Part shown: positions 53,567 to 62,708 of the stretch, one piece after another
How the letters are laid out: the number at the start of each line of letters is the position of its first letter
Position numbering within the stretch: position 1 is the first letter of the stretch
Origin: Deltaproteobacteria bacterium
GTDB lineage: Bacteria; Desulfobacterota; Dissulfuribacteria; Dissulfuribacterales; UBA3076
Direction: 5' to 3'
DNA length: 64,000 nucleotides
Assembly: GCA_018399745.1 (NCBI GenBank)
Contig: JAGYNZ010000002.1
Coordinates: 77,543 to 141,542 of the forward strand
The notes under the pieces: generated by a model
What the model was told of the DNA's origin: nothing
Seen by the model: the letters and a program-made list of their open reading frames with translations, nothing else
The model's database searches: none
Translations under genes and position numbers: made by a program

Positions 53567-56266
53567 CTAGCTCCTGAGTATGGCTTGAAGGGTCTCCTTG
53601 TGGGAGACGATTTTTTCCAATTTGATCTGAAATTTATTGATCTTGTCGAACTCCTTTTGTACGATTTCTTGAGGCGCCCTGGAAAGAAAGTGTTCATTCT
53701 TGAGTTTGGCCTCTGTCTTGATAATTTCCTTGTTGAGCTTGTCTTCCTCTTTGGTAAGCTTTCGAAGTTCTTCATCGATATCTACAAATCCCTCAAGAGG
53801 TATAAAAATTTCAATATCTTCAAGTATGATCGTCGCTGCGCCTTCAGGACGCAGTTCTTCTTTGCTCATAAGATCTAAGGTCTTGATCCCGACAAGTGTA
53901 TTTATGGCCTTTTTCTGGGAATTTAGAAAATCGTATGCCTTATCAGAGTGTGCCAGGGCCATAACAATGATTTTGGCCCCCGGATGTATCCCCAGCTCAG
54001 ATCTGGCATTTCGGATAGAACTTACCACCTCCATAACTTGTTTTATTATGTCTTCCGCCGCAACATCGGTCCATGAATCAATCTGCTTGGGAAAGGGGGA
54101 GACCATGATGTGATCTCTTTGCCCTGGCAGATGCTGCCAGAGTTCCTCTGTTACAAACGGTATAAAGGGATGAAAAAGCCTGAGGCTGTGATCAAATACA
54201 GTGAGTGTCACCCATCTGGCTGCGTCCTGCCTATCAGTTTCATCTCCTGTTAGTGCCGGTTTTGCAAGCTCGAGATACCAATCGCAGTACTCATGCCAAA
54301 AGAATTGATATAGTTCTTTCGCGGCAACATCAAAGTCGAATTCGTCAAGTGCCTTTCGAACAGTGCCGGTGACTTGGCTGAGACGTGAGAGTATCCATCG
54401 TTCTGATGGATCATGAAAGGATTCGGGCTCAGCAGGCTCGGCCAAGGCACCTTGACTGGTTTTTAGATTAAGAAGTACAAACCGTGCTGCATTCCAGATT
54501 TTGTTGACAAAGTGACGGTAACCCTCGATCCTTTCTTCGGCCAGCTTTATGTCTCTGCCTTGGGCTGCGAACGCCGCCAGTGTGAAGCGTACCGCATCGG
54601 TTCCGTATTTTTCCATGATGGTCAAAGGATCAATTACATTTCCCTTTGACTTGCTCATCTTTTTACCCTCAATATCCCTTATGAGGGCATGTAGATATAC
54701 ATGCCTGAAAGGGACATCCCCCATGAAGTGGAGGCCCATCATCATCATCCTGGCTACCCAGAAGAAAAGAATGTCAAAGCTCGTTATGAGCACCGACGTG
54801 GGATAAAAGGTCTTCAGCTCAGGGGTCTTATCCGGCCATCCAAGCGTAGAGAAGGGCCATATGGCTGAGCTGAACCAGGTATCAAGTACATCGCTTTCCT
54901 GCTCCAGAGCTGTATTCCCGCACTTGGGACATGCCTTGGGTTCCTCTCTTGACACAATGACCTCACCGCAGGACAAGCAGGTCCATGCCGGGATGCGGTG
55001 TCCCCACCATATCTGGCGGGATATGCACCAGTCACGGATAGTGGTCATCCACTCGTCATATGTCCTTTCCCATGAGGCGGGGACAAGTATGGTCCGCTTA
55101 TCCTTTACTGCCTTGAGAGCAGGTTCTGCCAAAGGCGCAGCTTTAACAAACCACTGCTTTGAAAGTCTGGGTTCCACCACTGTCTTGCATCGATAGCATA
55201 CGCCTACTGCCAAATCGTACGCCTCTTCCTTTTCCAGCAGGCCCTGTTTTTTCAGGTCAATAATTACCCGCTTCCTTGCCTCGTAGCGGTCGAGACCGGC
55301 ATACTGGCTGGCAGATTCATTAAGCGTTGCGTTTTCGTCAAAGATATTGATGGATTGAAGTCCCTGCCTTTTTGCTATCTCAAAGTCGTTAAGGTCATGC
55401 GCAGGAGTGACCTTAACTGCACCCGTACCAAATTCGGGCTCTACCGCCGCATCCGCAACTACCGGTATGCGCCTGTTTAACAGAGGAAGCATAAGATCCC
55501 TGCCGACCAAATTCTTGTAACGGGGATCTTCCGGATGGACTGCCACAGCGGTATCTCCAAGCATGGTCTCCGGTCTTGTGGTAGCAACGGTTATGAACTC
55601 AGTGTCCTGCCTTGTTTCTTCAGCAAGGGGATAACGTATGTACCACAGCTGTCCTTCTGTCTGTTTGTGCTCTACCTCAATGTCGGCAAGGGCAGTATGA
55701 CACCTGGGACACCAGTTGATTATATAATTTCCTCTGTATATAAGGCCCTCTTCATACAGACGCACGAAGACCTCTTTTACCGCCCTTGAAAGGCCTTCAT
55801 CCATTGTAAATCTCTCTCTTGACCAGTCACATGAACAGCCGAGGCCCTTCAGCTGTTCTATGATTCTGCCGCCGCTCGATTCCTTCCACTCCCAGACCTT
55901 CTGTATAAACTTCTCCCGTCCGAAGTCGTGACGTGAGCGACCTTCTGAGTTCATGCGGCGCTCTACCACAATCTGTGTGGCAATACCGGCGTGATCTGTT
56001 CCTGGAACCCAAATGGTGTTATACCCATCCATCCTCTTGTATCGGACGAGGATATCCTGAAGGGTATTGTTCAGGGCATGGCCTATATGCAGTACACCAG
56101 TGACATTAGGAGGCGGTATCACCATAGAAAAATATGGGCGTCCAGGATCGAATCTGGCTGTGAATAGGCCTTTCTCTGTCCACTCTCTGTACCAGCGGTG
56201 TTCTACATCGCCGAAATCATAAGCCTTGGGAAGTGCGTTAATAGATGCCTCATTAGGCATTAGCAT
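53567..56266 (-). CDS. valS: Valyl-tRNA synthetase
   Basis: The class I synthetase has the HIGH-type site PPNVTGVLHIGHALNNTL, TDHAGIATQ, the editing domain (TTRPETMLGDTAVAVHP), a zinc-ribbon segment (CLSCGEVI, CPKCG), KMSKS in KKMSKSKGNVIDPL and a C-terminal coiled coil (~830-890). The ATG at 56266 gives 899 residues and has AAAGGAG four bases upstream; the track's earlier start adds 19 unlikely residues. It is followed by nadC. No leader attenuator or T-box is visible upstream. Confidence 0.97.
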   Translation of the reverse strand: MLMPNEASINALPKAYDFGDVEHRWYREWTEKGLFTARFDPGRPYFSMVIPPPNVTGVLHIGHALNNTLQDILVRYKRMDGYNTIWVPGTDHAGIATQIVVERRMNSEGRSRHDFGREKFIQKVWEWKESSGGRIIEQLKGLGCSCDWSRERFTMDEGLSRAVKEVFVRLYEEGLIYRGNYIINWCPRCHTALADIEVEHKQTEGQLWYIRYPLAEETRQDTEFITVATTRPETMLGDTAVAVHPEDPRYKNLVGRDLMLPLLNRRIPVVADAAVEPEFGTGAVKVTPAHDLNDFEIAKRQGLQSINIFDENATLNESASQYAGLDRYEARKRVIIDLKKQGLLEKEEAYDLAVGVCYRCKTVVEPRLSKQWFVKAAPLAEPALKAVKDKRTILVPASWERTYDEWMTTIRDWCISRQIWWGHRIPAWTCLSCGEVIVSREEPKACPKCGNTALEQESDVLDTWFSSAIWPFSTLGWPDKTPELKTFYPTSVLITSFDILFFWVARMMMMGLHFMGDVPFRHVYLHALIRDIEGKKMSKSKGNVIDPLTIMEKYGTDAVRFTLAAFAAQGRDIKLAEERIEGYRHFVNKIWNAARFVLLNLKTSQGALAEPAEPESFHDPSERWILSRLSQVTGTVRKALDEFDFDVAAKELYQFFWHEYCDWYLELAKPALTGDETDRQDAARWVTLTVFDHSLRLFHPFIPFVTEELWQHLPGQRDHIMVSPFPKQIDSWTDVAAEDIIKQVMEVVSSIRNARSELGIHPGAKIIVMALAHSDKAYDFLNSQKKAINTLVGIKTLDLMSKEELRPEGAATIILEDIEIFIPLEGFVDIDEELRKLTKEEDKLNKEIIKTEAKLKNEHFLSRAPQEIVQKEFDKINKFQIKLEKIVSHKETLQAILRS

Positions 56267-56867
56267 TGAACTCCTTTCTTGAAAATCATGGACCAGAATA
56301 GCCTTGCTCCATGGAAAAGACAACTGTAAGGAGCCGACTTGTATTACACTCTACGTCAAAAATGATCCTGTTCAGGCCGAGCTCTATTTTTGGTGAAGAC
56401 TTTGTTCTTGCTTGACGGTCGCTATCTGGGTCTTGAATACCATTAGTACAGAACGACTGCCGAGATCTCTTTACCACTTTAACGAAATACCTTTGTCGTT
56501 CATTCGATGCCGCTGTTTATGGATTCTAAACATTCTGGTCCGTCGCCAGAGCGGTCGGATTAAATCAGAATCATTAGTCTTTTTCAATCGTATTATGCAA
56601 TTTTGCCGAATTGCGCTAACACAACGATGCAATGAGTTTGCACGGGATAGAGTTGATCTTGAAAATATACATTTTTTATGAGCATAAGACTTTAGAGACA
56701 TGGTGGATCTTGTCTATACCAGTCCAATTTCAGGGCCAATCGTGCTCACAAAAAATTTTTATGAAATACCGTTAAAAATGTTTGTGGAGCAAAATCTGTT
56801 AACTATTGTAATTCCAGTAAGTTCCTCAATATGTGGAGGTTATATATAAATAAAATACAATATATAG
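56267..56867. other. Long divergent intergenic region upstream of valS
   Basis: Six hundred bases between valS and the next receiver gene have only overlapping short ORFs on both strands without ribosome sites or recognisable products. The segment 56750-56870 is strongly AT-rich. Confidence 0.4.
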
Positions 56868-56896
56868 TTGACATGCCATATGTAATAAGATAAAAA
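56868..56896 (+). promoter_or_regulatory. Sigma-70-type promoter for the receiver gene
   Basis: A perfect -35 TTGACA (56868) is followed after 17 bases by TAAAAA (56891), 45 bases before the GTG start. The AT-rich run upstream could act as an UP element. Confidence 0.6.
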
Positions 56897-56941
56897 ACCT
56901 ATGTAAAGAATGTCGTTATTTGCAACTTTCAGCAATTACTG

Positions 56942-57415
56942 GTGGTCAGCGTGTGCACGGTTTTGATTATCGACGATGAACAAACAATTTTGACTCTGCT
57001 ACACTTGGCTTTAACAGAGTTCGGATATAATGTTGAAACCGCAACTGACGGCAGGGAGGGGATTAAAAAATTCGATAGAAAGTTCATCGATATTGTAATA
57101 ACAGATATCTGTATGCCTGGCATTGGGGGTAAGGACGTCGCTCGGCATATTCGAAATTCAAGCCGCAGAACAACTCCGGTTGTTGCTATTTCCGGGACGC
57201 CTTGGCTGCTTAAGGATGCCGACTTTGATAAGGTCCTTGCCAAGCCCTTCCCGCTCAAAGACCTGTATGATATTATTGAGCACTTTTCAAATAAGCCTTA
57301 CAAGATGACAGAGAATCGCCTTATGCGATTTGAGCCGACATTATACTCCCAAACACCAACTGAATATTCCAGCACTATTGGACCCCAGGATCTACGGGGA
57401 TTTCCCGGTCCTTAG
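56942..57415 (+). CDS. Response regulator with C-terminal tail
   Basis: The 157-residue receiver (VLIIDDEQTI, phospho-aspartate in IVITDICMPGIGG, VVAISGTPW, lysine in LAKPFPLKDLYDII) has a ~35-residue tail without a known domain (SQTPTEYSSTIGPQDL). The start is a GTG (56942 or 56951) with no strong ribosome site. It stands alone behind its own promoter and converges with the MsrBA gene. The kinase partner is unknown. Confidence 0.88.
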   Translation: MVSVCTVLIIDDEQTILTLLHLALTEFGYNVETATDGREGIKKFDRKFIDIVITDICMPGIGGKDVARHIRNSSRRTTPVVAISGTPWLLKDADFDKVLAKPFPLKDLYDIIEHFSNKPYKMTENRLMRFEPTLYSQTPTEYSSTIGPQDLRGFPGP

Positions 57416-57553
57416 TGCAGTTAAGCCTCTCAAATTTTATGCACCTGTGGCGAATAGCTACCTGAGAAAATTCGCTTGATATAAGAATTAATGGAGTGTT
57501 GTTTTTGCTGTTTGATATAGGGCCATCCGACTCCTGGCGGGTTCCCTGTTTCA

Positions 57554-58492
57554 TTAAAATTTCTTTTTGTAGACATGGCAGTATGGTCGCTGTTTTTTCT
57601 TGTCATAGTAGTCCTGATGGTACTCTTCAGCTCTCCAGAATGTACCTGCGGGGAGCACTTTTGTTGCTATTTTATACCCTTTGGCAGTGAGTATATCTAT
57701 TAATTTTTTAGCAGTCTTTTTTTCATCATCTCTTTTATAAAAAACGGCTGATAAATATTGTCCTCCGATATCCGGACCCTGACCATCGACCTGTGTCGGG
57801 TCATGAATCTCAAAGAAAAATCTGGCCAGATTTTCATAGTCCACTTCATCCGGGTCATATGTTACTTCGACCACCTCCAAGTGCCCTGTATTCCCTCGAA
57901 TCACATCCTGATAAGTTGGATTTGCCGTATGACCGCCCATATAACCCGAGACCGCCGAAATGACCCCGTCTTTGTGCTCAAAGAGATGTTCTATTCCCCA
58001 AAAACAACCTCCTGCAAAGTAGGCCTTTGCTACATCAACCTCTTTTTTATTCGGTATGAATATCAGGGAGATAGAATTGACGCAATGTCTGATATTTTTC
58101 TCTGTTAAACCTTCTCCCTTGAAAATGTGACCCAGGTGCGCCCCGCAATTTGCACACAATATCTCGGTTCTTCTTCCGTCAACATCCTTTTGTCTTTTAA
58201 CGGCACCCTTGATTTCATCATCAAAGCTCGGCCATCCGCATGTGGACGGAAACTTGTGGTCTGAACTGTAAAGTCGTGCGTTGCATCTTTTGCAGTGGTA
58301 AAAACCCTTTTCAAAAAAGTCGTTGTATTTTCCAGTGAATGGTGGCTCTGTACCTTTATGGACGATCACCCTTTCTTCTTCCTTTGAGAGTTTGTTATAG
58401 GACGTCTTATTATCCACCGGCAGTTCCTCCGAATATGAGATTAAATCAAACATTAATACTATTGAGAACGCCCAAATTATATACTTTCGCAT
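57554..58492 (-). CDS. msrBA: Exported methionine sulfoxide reductase fusion MsrB-MsrA
   Basis: The 312-residue protein repairs oxidised methionine. A signal peptide (~1-21) directs it out of the cytoplasm. The MsrB domain (~35-155) has zinc cysteines (CKRCNARL, CANCGAHLGHIF) and catalytic Cys in RHCVNSISLIF. The MsrA domain (~157-310) has the catalytic Cys in FAGGCFWGIEHLF plus GYMGGHTANPTYQDV and GNTGHLEVVEV. The B-then-A order with an export signal is less common than A-B fusions. An anaerobe exporting both reductases suggests protection of envelope proteins, here possibly the many cytochromes, against brief oxidant exposure; reductant supply is not encoded nearby. Confidence 0.95.
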   Translation of the reverse strand: MRKYIIWAFSIVLMFDLISYSEELPVDNKTSYNKLSKEEERVIVHKGTEPPFTGKYNDFFEKGFYHCKRCNARLYSSDHKFPSTCGWPSFDDEIKGAVKRQKDVDGRRTEILCANCGAHLGHIFKGEGLTEKNIRHCVNSISLIFIPNKKEVDVAKAYFAGGCFWGIEHLFEHKDGVISAVSGYMGGHTANPTYQDVIRGNTGHLEVVEVTYDPDEVDYENLARFFFEIHDPTQVDGQGPDIGGQYLSAVFYKRDDEKKTAKKLIDILTAKGYKIATKVLPAGTFWRAEEYHQDYYDKKKQRPYCHVYKKKF

Positions 58493-58644
58493 GAATTTGC
58501 CTTTTTATACATATAGTGCATATTTCATATTAAAATATCCCGGCCGCTCTCTTTGCCCGGCCTTACCTCACTCCACTGGGTGTGTATGAGACGCCTGCCT
58601 GAAAGGGTGGCTTATGATGGCGGATTTTCGCGGTTTTTACAGAT

Positions 58645-58678
58645 ATATCCAGGGAACGGCAGAATGTCCCCTGGATAT
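58645..58678 (-). terminator. Inverted repeat between the small secreted protein and msrBA
   Basis: ATATCCAGGG and CCCTGGATAT form a perfect 10-bp stem around a 14-base loop, 53 bases past the end of the gene at 58731. There is no T run on the minus strand, so termination is uncertain. Confidence 0.35.
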
Positions 58679-58730
58679 GAATTCAGTATGGAGCCGATAA
58701 GCTATACTGCTGTGGCATGTAACCCTTCTT

Positions 58731-59144
58731 TTAGAAGATCTTCATGAAGGGGATGGAAAGACCAACTGGAAACGGGCACGCCTCTGCCGGCTGACACTCA
58801 GTAACTACGAAATTGGCGCTGCTGGCTGATTCAAAGGTGGCAGTAGCGGTAAATGCAGTCAGCTCACTTATGAGTCTGGAGATCTGCACGCTGTTTCCGT
58901 CCATGATTCCGAAATAGGCCTCCCCGGACATATCGGTTCCATCAAGGGTTGTTACTAATACCCAGTCCTGATTTTCTACAAAGTTTTCACGTTCCCGGAC
59001 CATTACGTAAAAATTTTCCGCCCCTGGCGCCGGGGACCACCAAAGCCCGTCTATGTTGCCGAAATCAGCAGGCAGTGCGAGAGAGGGAATAAATAATAAA
59101 ACCGCGATCAAGAGTGCTGCAATCAATCCGTTCTTTTTTCTCAT
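58731..59144 (-). CDS. Small secreted protein of unknown function
   Basis: I do not recognise a family. The 137-residue product has a clear signal peptide (~1-26, ending ALPADF). The mature ~110 residues are rich in beta-forming residues, with GLWWSPAPGAENFYVMVRE near the start and a cysteine pair (TECQPAEACPF) near the C-terminus that could form a disulfide. The ATG follows AAAAGGAGG on the minus strand. It sits alone upstream of msrBA. Confidence 0.75.
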   Translation of the reverse strand: MRKKNGLIAALLIAVLLFIPSLALPADFGNIDGLWWSPAPGAENFYVMVRERENFVENQDWVLVTTLDGTDMSGEAYFGIMDGNSVQISRLISELTAFTATATFESASSANFVVTECQPAEACPFPVGLSIPFMKIF

Positions 59145-59277
59145 GTCAAGCCTCCTTTTCTTTTGTTGGTGTTAACCGAGTCCTGTAAATCTCATATTTC
59201 TTTAATATTAGTAAACAGATTTTTTTATAAACCCTGAAGGAATCTGTTGTCAAATTAAAAAGTGATTCAAGTTTTTT

Positions 59278-62200
59278 CTATCCCACCCTGCAAAGCCGCC
59301 TGATGTAAGGGCAGGTTCTGCAATTGGCAAAATCAGATGGATCATGAGTAAAGGGGGTTTCAGGATTTAATATCTCTTTAATAATAGTCTGCAGGGCAGG
59401 GACATATATTCCTTTTACGATTTTAGCCCGGCCGTCACCTTGCTTAAATAATATGGTCCGAAGGGCGTTCAGGCTGCTTGATTCTTCAAGACCTCTAAGC
59501 CCGTAAAGGGCCGCATTTATCCTGGACCATTCGGATCCCAGAGCATAATGTTGGTCACAAAGAAGCAGATACATGGGCAACTGGAAAGAGACAAGCTCTT
59601 GTCTCATCGACTCTCTGTCTGAGATTCTGGAGGCAATTGTGGCCCGGGGCATTCGTATTTTACTCCCGGTCTTGTAATCTATGACCCAAATAATTCCCTC
59701 CCTGTCCTTTTCCACCCTGTCTAGTATACCTTTAATTCCGGCTTTGCGACCCTTCTCAAGGTGGAGATCCATTTTGCAGGGGACCTCAAGGCCCATCAAC
59801 GAATGACCCTGTGAGTGTTCTTTCTCAATGCGCAGGAAATTTTTAAGACGATGAATCAGCACCTCTCTGAAGAGTCTCACGCCCCCGCTCCATTCAGACT
59901 TCGGCCCAAAGGTTTCCTTAAGTGCCATATCAGACTTTGTCACGATATCATTATTGTAATCAGCATCGAAGTGAATTTCCCTGCCCAGCCATGGCGAATA
60001 AAATTCCCTTAGTATCTTATGCACCAGATTGCCCACCAAAAGGGGATCGATTTCATCCATATCTATGGTATCAGGGATATCTAATTTCAGGATATACTTT
60101 GCATAGAATCTGAAAGGGCAAGAGAGATAGGTGTCAAGGGCAGTTGCTGAAAAGGTAAATAACGAAAGGAAATCTATGATTTTCTGGGTCTTCTTCACGG
60201 GCGATACAGAGGAAGTCCCGGGCTTGGGAATATTAATCATTCTGTGAACAGGGATTACATTCCGACGCCCTGCCTGCTTTTCAGCTTCCCATATAAATTC
60301 TTCAATAAACCGGCTTCTCATCTGGCCCCTGCCTTCAGAAAAGAATACGTGGATTTTCTCTGCCCCTGCAAGCAGCCTTTGAAGATGGTACCGGCTTATC
60401 TCGACTGCCTGTTTCTTGTCAGGAAGGCCAACCTGCTTACGCAGATCGGGTGGCAGGATGGGATCAGGTCTGGTTTTAGGAGGGAGCACACCCTCGTTGA
60501 CATCAAAAATCATCACATGCTGAAATTTCAGGCACCTTGTCTCCAGAAAACCCAATATCTGAAAGCCCTCCAGGGGAATGCCCCGGAATGGAATCCTGGT
60601 CTGCCGCACCAGATGACCAAGCAGCGAGTGAAGACCAGAGGCTGAAGCAGTCTCCTCAGCGACAGGGCCGTCTTCAAGCTCCTCCAGAAGCCCCACCATG
60701 GCTGACATAAATTCACCGGTCAGTGGATAACCGGCAGCAGTTCCATACTCCATTATCCACTCAAGCAATCTCTTCAGGGCCACGGCGAGTTCACCCACTT
60801 TATTCAGTTTCTCAAACCCCCTGAAACACAACTGGTGAACCAGGGACAGAAAACGGGTACCAGAAAAATCCCTTTCATCCAGATGAGCGATTGCATTCTC
60901 AAGTTCAACGAGGTCTACAAAGCTTTTCTTTTCCCTGACCAGCCAAGCCTCAAGAAAATGGACCACCGACCTAAGGGACGAAACTGTTGATTGATTGATT
61001 GATTGATCGGTTGTTCGGTTTGTCTTTGTTTGCCTGTCTGTGTCTGTGGCTAAGAACCCGGCGTTTTGGTGGTCGGTGATGGAGGGACTGTCTAATCGCA
61101 GGCCTTTTATGTAAGGATGCCTGAGCACTGCCAGATAAGCGGGGGCGTGGTACTTGCCGTCTACCCGTCCCTCCTGTGCCTCAAATACTGAGTCAAGCAG
61201 TTGAGCAAGTGCTGTCCGTTCAAGTGGATAGCCCATGGATATATTGTACGGAACAGACGTATCCTCAAAGAGTCGGTTCAGCAAGGGAATAAGGGGTTCA
61301 GGCCTTGGAAGGACTATAGCTTCCTGATCTGGTGCAAGCCCCCCCTGGCCTTTCATCTCACGAGCAAATAAATCTTCAGCCATCTGTAACTGGGAATGGA
61401 GATCAGTGCCCTGATGGAATTTAATTTTTTGATAATTCAAGGTGTCGGGTGGTTGATTTGTCGCTGTCTGTATGTCTGGTTCTATGGCAGAAGACCTGTT
61501 AATTTCAAAGTCCCATGTGCCATGACATACAGAGCGCAGACGTTCAAGGTGCTCCCATGTGGCGCCGGTTGTCCGCCATGGAGATGGGCCACCCTGGATT
61601 ACTACACGGGCGATAGCGATCCTGGTCAAGGCGGAAAAGACCTTTTGCTCTGCCCTGTTGAGTGCTGCGAAACCCGCGAGATATATCTGTGAAAAGGGCC
61701 ATTCCATGGCATCTATATGCTCTGATGCGATACGATACTTTTCACCTCTGGACCAAAGTGAATGACCGGCCAGTGCATCCAGCCATTTGTTATAAAGTTT
61801 GGGCAAAATAGGCCAGAATCCTCTTGCCTCTTCAGTAATGCCCGCATTGGCGAGAGCTGTTGGCACGACCTGTTTAATCCGTTCCGGAGGGACCAGTTCG
61901 GTCCCCAGCTCATCAAAAAGATCAAGGAATTTCAGACCCCAGAAAAAAAAACCCTCAAAACTGGATGTCGTTTCAGATAGTGACAAATATTTGGCATCTG
62001 CTGACATACCCATTGCAGTGGTGTAGACAAGGTGCAGCAACTCCACCTGACCGGCATCTCTCCTCACAGGCTCACCAGTGGATTTGCATGCTATATAGGC
62101 CATGAAGCTATCTATGTCGAAGATTTGTGGTGGATGAAAAGGAGTACCGATAAGCCTTCCAAGCTCTCTTCGCAGATAGAGGGCCGGTCGCCTGCCTGGA

Positions 62201-62349
62201 AACACAACTGCTATTTGAGACAGATCCCGTTCTTCCGGGTCCCGGGCCAGTATATCAGCAGCAAGCCAGCCTATCAGTGAAGAACCGAGTGGCAGCGAGA
62301 CATGTGAATGCTGGAACTGGAAATTAGAAATTGGAAACCTGGCCTTCAT
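59278..62349 (-). CDS. AddB-like PD-(D/E)XK nuclease with Fe-S cluster cysteines
   Basis: This 1023-residue protein of the AddB/RecB-nuclease group helps process double-strand breaks for recombination. The N-terminal ~700 residues are helicase-like (VVFPGRRPALYLRRELG). The C-terminal nuclease has SATALDTYLSCPFRFYAKYIL, GILDRVEKDREG and WVIDYKTGSKI (catalytic D and K). Four cysteines (one in YLSCPF, three in CRTCPYIRRLC) match the AddB/Cas4 4Fe-4S pattern. Low-complexity coding stretches are inserted (TDRQTKTNRTTDQSINQS at 60987-61048 and a second near 61450), and the first residues (FPISNFQFQ) come from a simple repeat, so the true start may be downstream. An AddA-like gene lies two genes upstream. 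Confidence 0.85.
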   Translation of the reverse strand: MKARFPISNFQFQHSHVSLPLGSSLIGWLAADILARDPEERDLSQIAVVFPGRRPALYLRRELGRLIGTPFHPPQIFDIDSFMAYIACKSTGEPVRRDAGQVELLHLVYTTAMGMSADAKYLSLSETTSSFEGFFFWGLKFLDLFDELGTELVPPERIKQVVPTALANAGITEEARGFWPILPKLYNKWLDALAGHSLWSRGEKYRIASEHIDAMEWPFSQIYLAGFAALNRAEQKVFSALTRIAIARVVIQGGPSPWRTTGATWEHLERLRSVCHGTWDFEINRSSAIEPDIQTATNQPPDTLNYQKIKFHQGTDLHSQLQMAEDLFAREMKGQGGLAPDQEAIVLPRPEPLIPLLNRLFEDTSVPYNISMGYPLERTALAQLLDSVFEAQEGRVDGKYHAPAYLAVLRHPYIKGLRLDSPSITDHQNAGFLATDTDRQTKTNRTTDQSINQSTVSSLRSVVHFLEAWLVREKKSFVDLVELENAIAHLDERDFSGTRFLSLVHQLCFRGFEKLNKVGELAVALKRLLEWIMEYGTAAGYPLTGEFMSAMVGLLEELEDGPVAEETASASGLHSLLGHLVRQTRIPFRGIPLEGFQILGFLETRCLKFQHVMIFDVNEGVLPPKTRPDPILPPDLRKQVGLPDKKQAVEISRYHLQRLLAGAEKIHVFFSEGRGQMRSRFIEEFIWEAEKQAGRRNVIPVHRMINIPKPGTSSVSPVKKTQKIIDFLSLFTFSATALDTYLSCPFRFYAKYILKLDIPDTIDMDEIDPLLVGNLVHKILREFYSPWLGREIHFDADYNNDIVTKSDMALKETFGPKSEWSGGVRLFREVLIHRLKNFLRIEKEHSQGHSLMGLEVPCKMDLHLEKGRKAGIKGILDRVEKDREGIIWVIDYKTGSKIRMPRATIASRISDRESMRQELVSFQLPMYLLLCDQHYALGSEWSRINAALYGLRGLEESSSLNALRTILFKQGDGRAKIVKGIYVPALQTIIKEILNPETPFTHDPSDFANCRTCPYIRRLCRVG
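60987..61048. repeat. Tetranucleotide repeat array inside the AddB-like gene
   Basis: TTGA is repeated five times exactly (60987-61006) and then decays into TYTG-type units (TTTG, TCTT, TGTT, TGCC, TGTC, TGTG, TCTG). It lies in the coding frame and encodes a T/Q/N/D-rich linker. Because the unit is four bases, gain or loss of one copy would shift the frame. Confidence 0.75.
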
Positions 62350-62506
62350 GCTTTTGTCGTGTTTCAGGTGGTCATATTATCTTTTGCCCGAGTTGAGAGA
62401 TGCGCTTTCAGTCAATAGGGCTTGGCTTCAAAAAATCGAGACATTACGTTAATTAGAATTAACGCCTGATGTTCAACAGTTACCCATGTCAGACTATAGA
62501 GAATGT

Positions 62507-62599
62507 GGAATGAAGAGTAATTGACTATTGCAAAATTGCGAAGTGGGTACACCACGGGCAGTGTCCGGATTGGAACCCCACTCCCCGGCTCTTCATTCC
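62507..62599. other. Structured non-coding element between addB and J-REC genes
   Basis: GGAATGAAGAG (62507) and CTCTTCATTCC (62589) are perfect 11-bp inverse arms 71 bases apart. Between them AGTGGG and CCCACT pair, with a further ACAC/GTGT hairpin inside. On the minus strand it would lie in the leader of the AddB-like gene. A further perfect 8-bp inverted repeat (CGTTAATT-AG-AATTAACG, 62447) stands closer to that gene. The surrounding 359-bp gap has no credible ORF. Confidence 0.4.
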
Positions 62600-62708
62600 G
62601 GAAAGGGCATTTTTTACTGACTTCTCGCGAGCTGTACAGAGGTTTCTCCTGATTATGATTAAACGGGATTGCACCTGTTCTGGTCGAGAGAGCTCTAACA
62701 CCGGCAAT

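Noticed and set aside
56267-56941. T-box or attenuator controlling valS, or small genes at 56412-56701
   Set aside because: No T-box core, specifier stem or terminator pair was seen, and the short ORFs overlap on both strands without ribosome sites.
60987-61006. CRISPR array
   Set aside because: The repeat unit is four bases with no spacers; no CRISPR-like repeats or cas genes occur in the window.
62525-62707. 60-residue ORF on the minus strand
   Set aside because: It lies across the structured repeat element and has no start signal; treated as non-coding.
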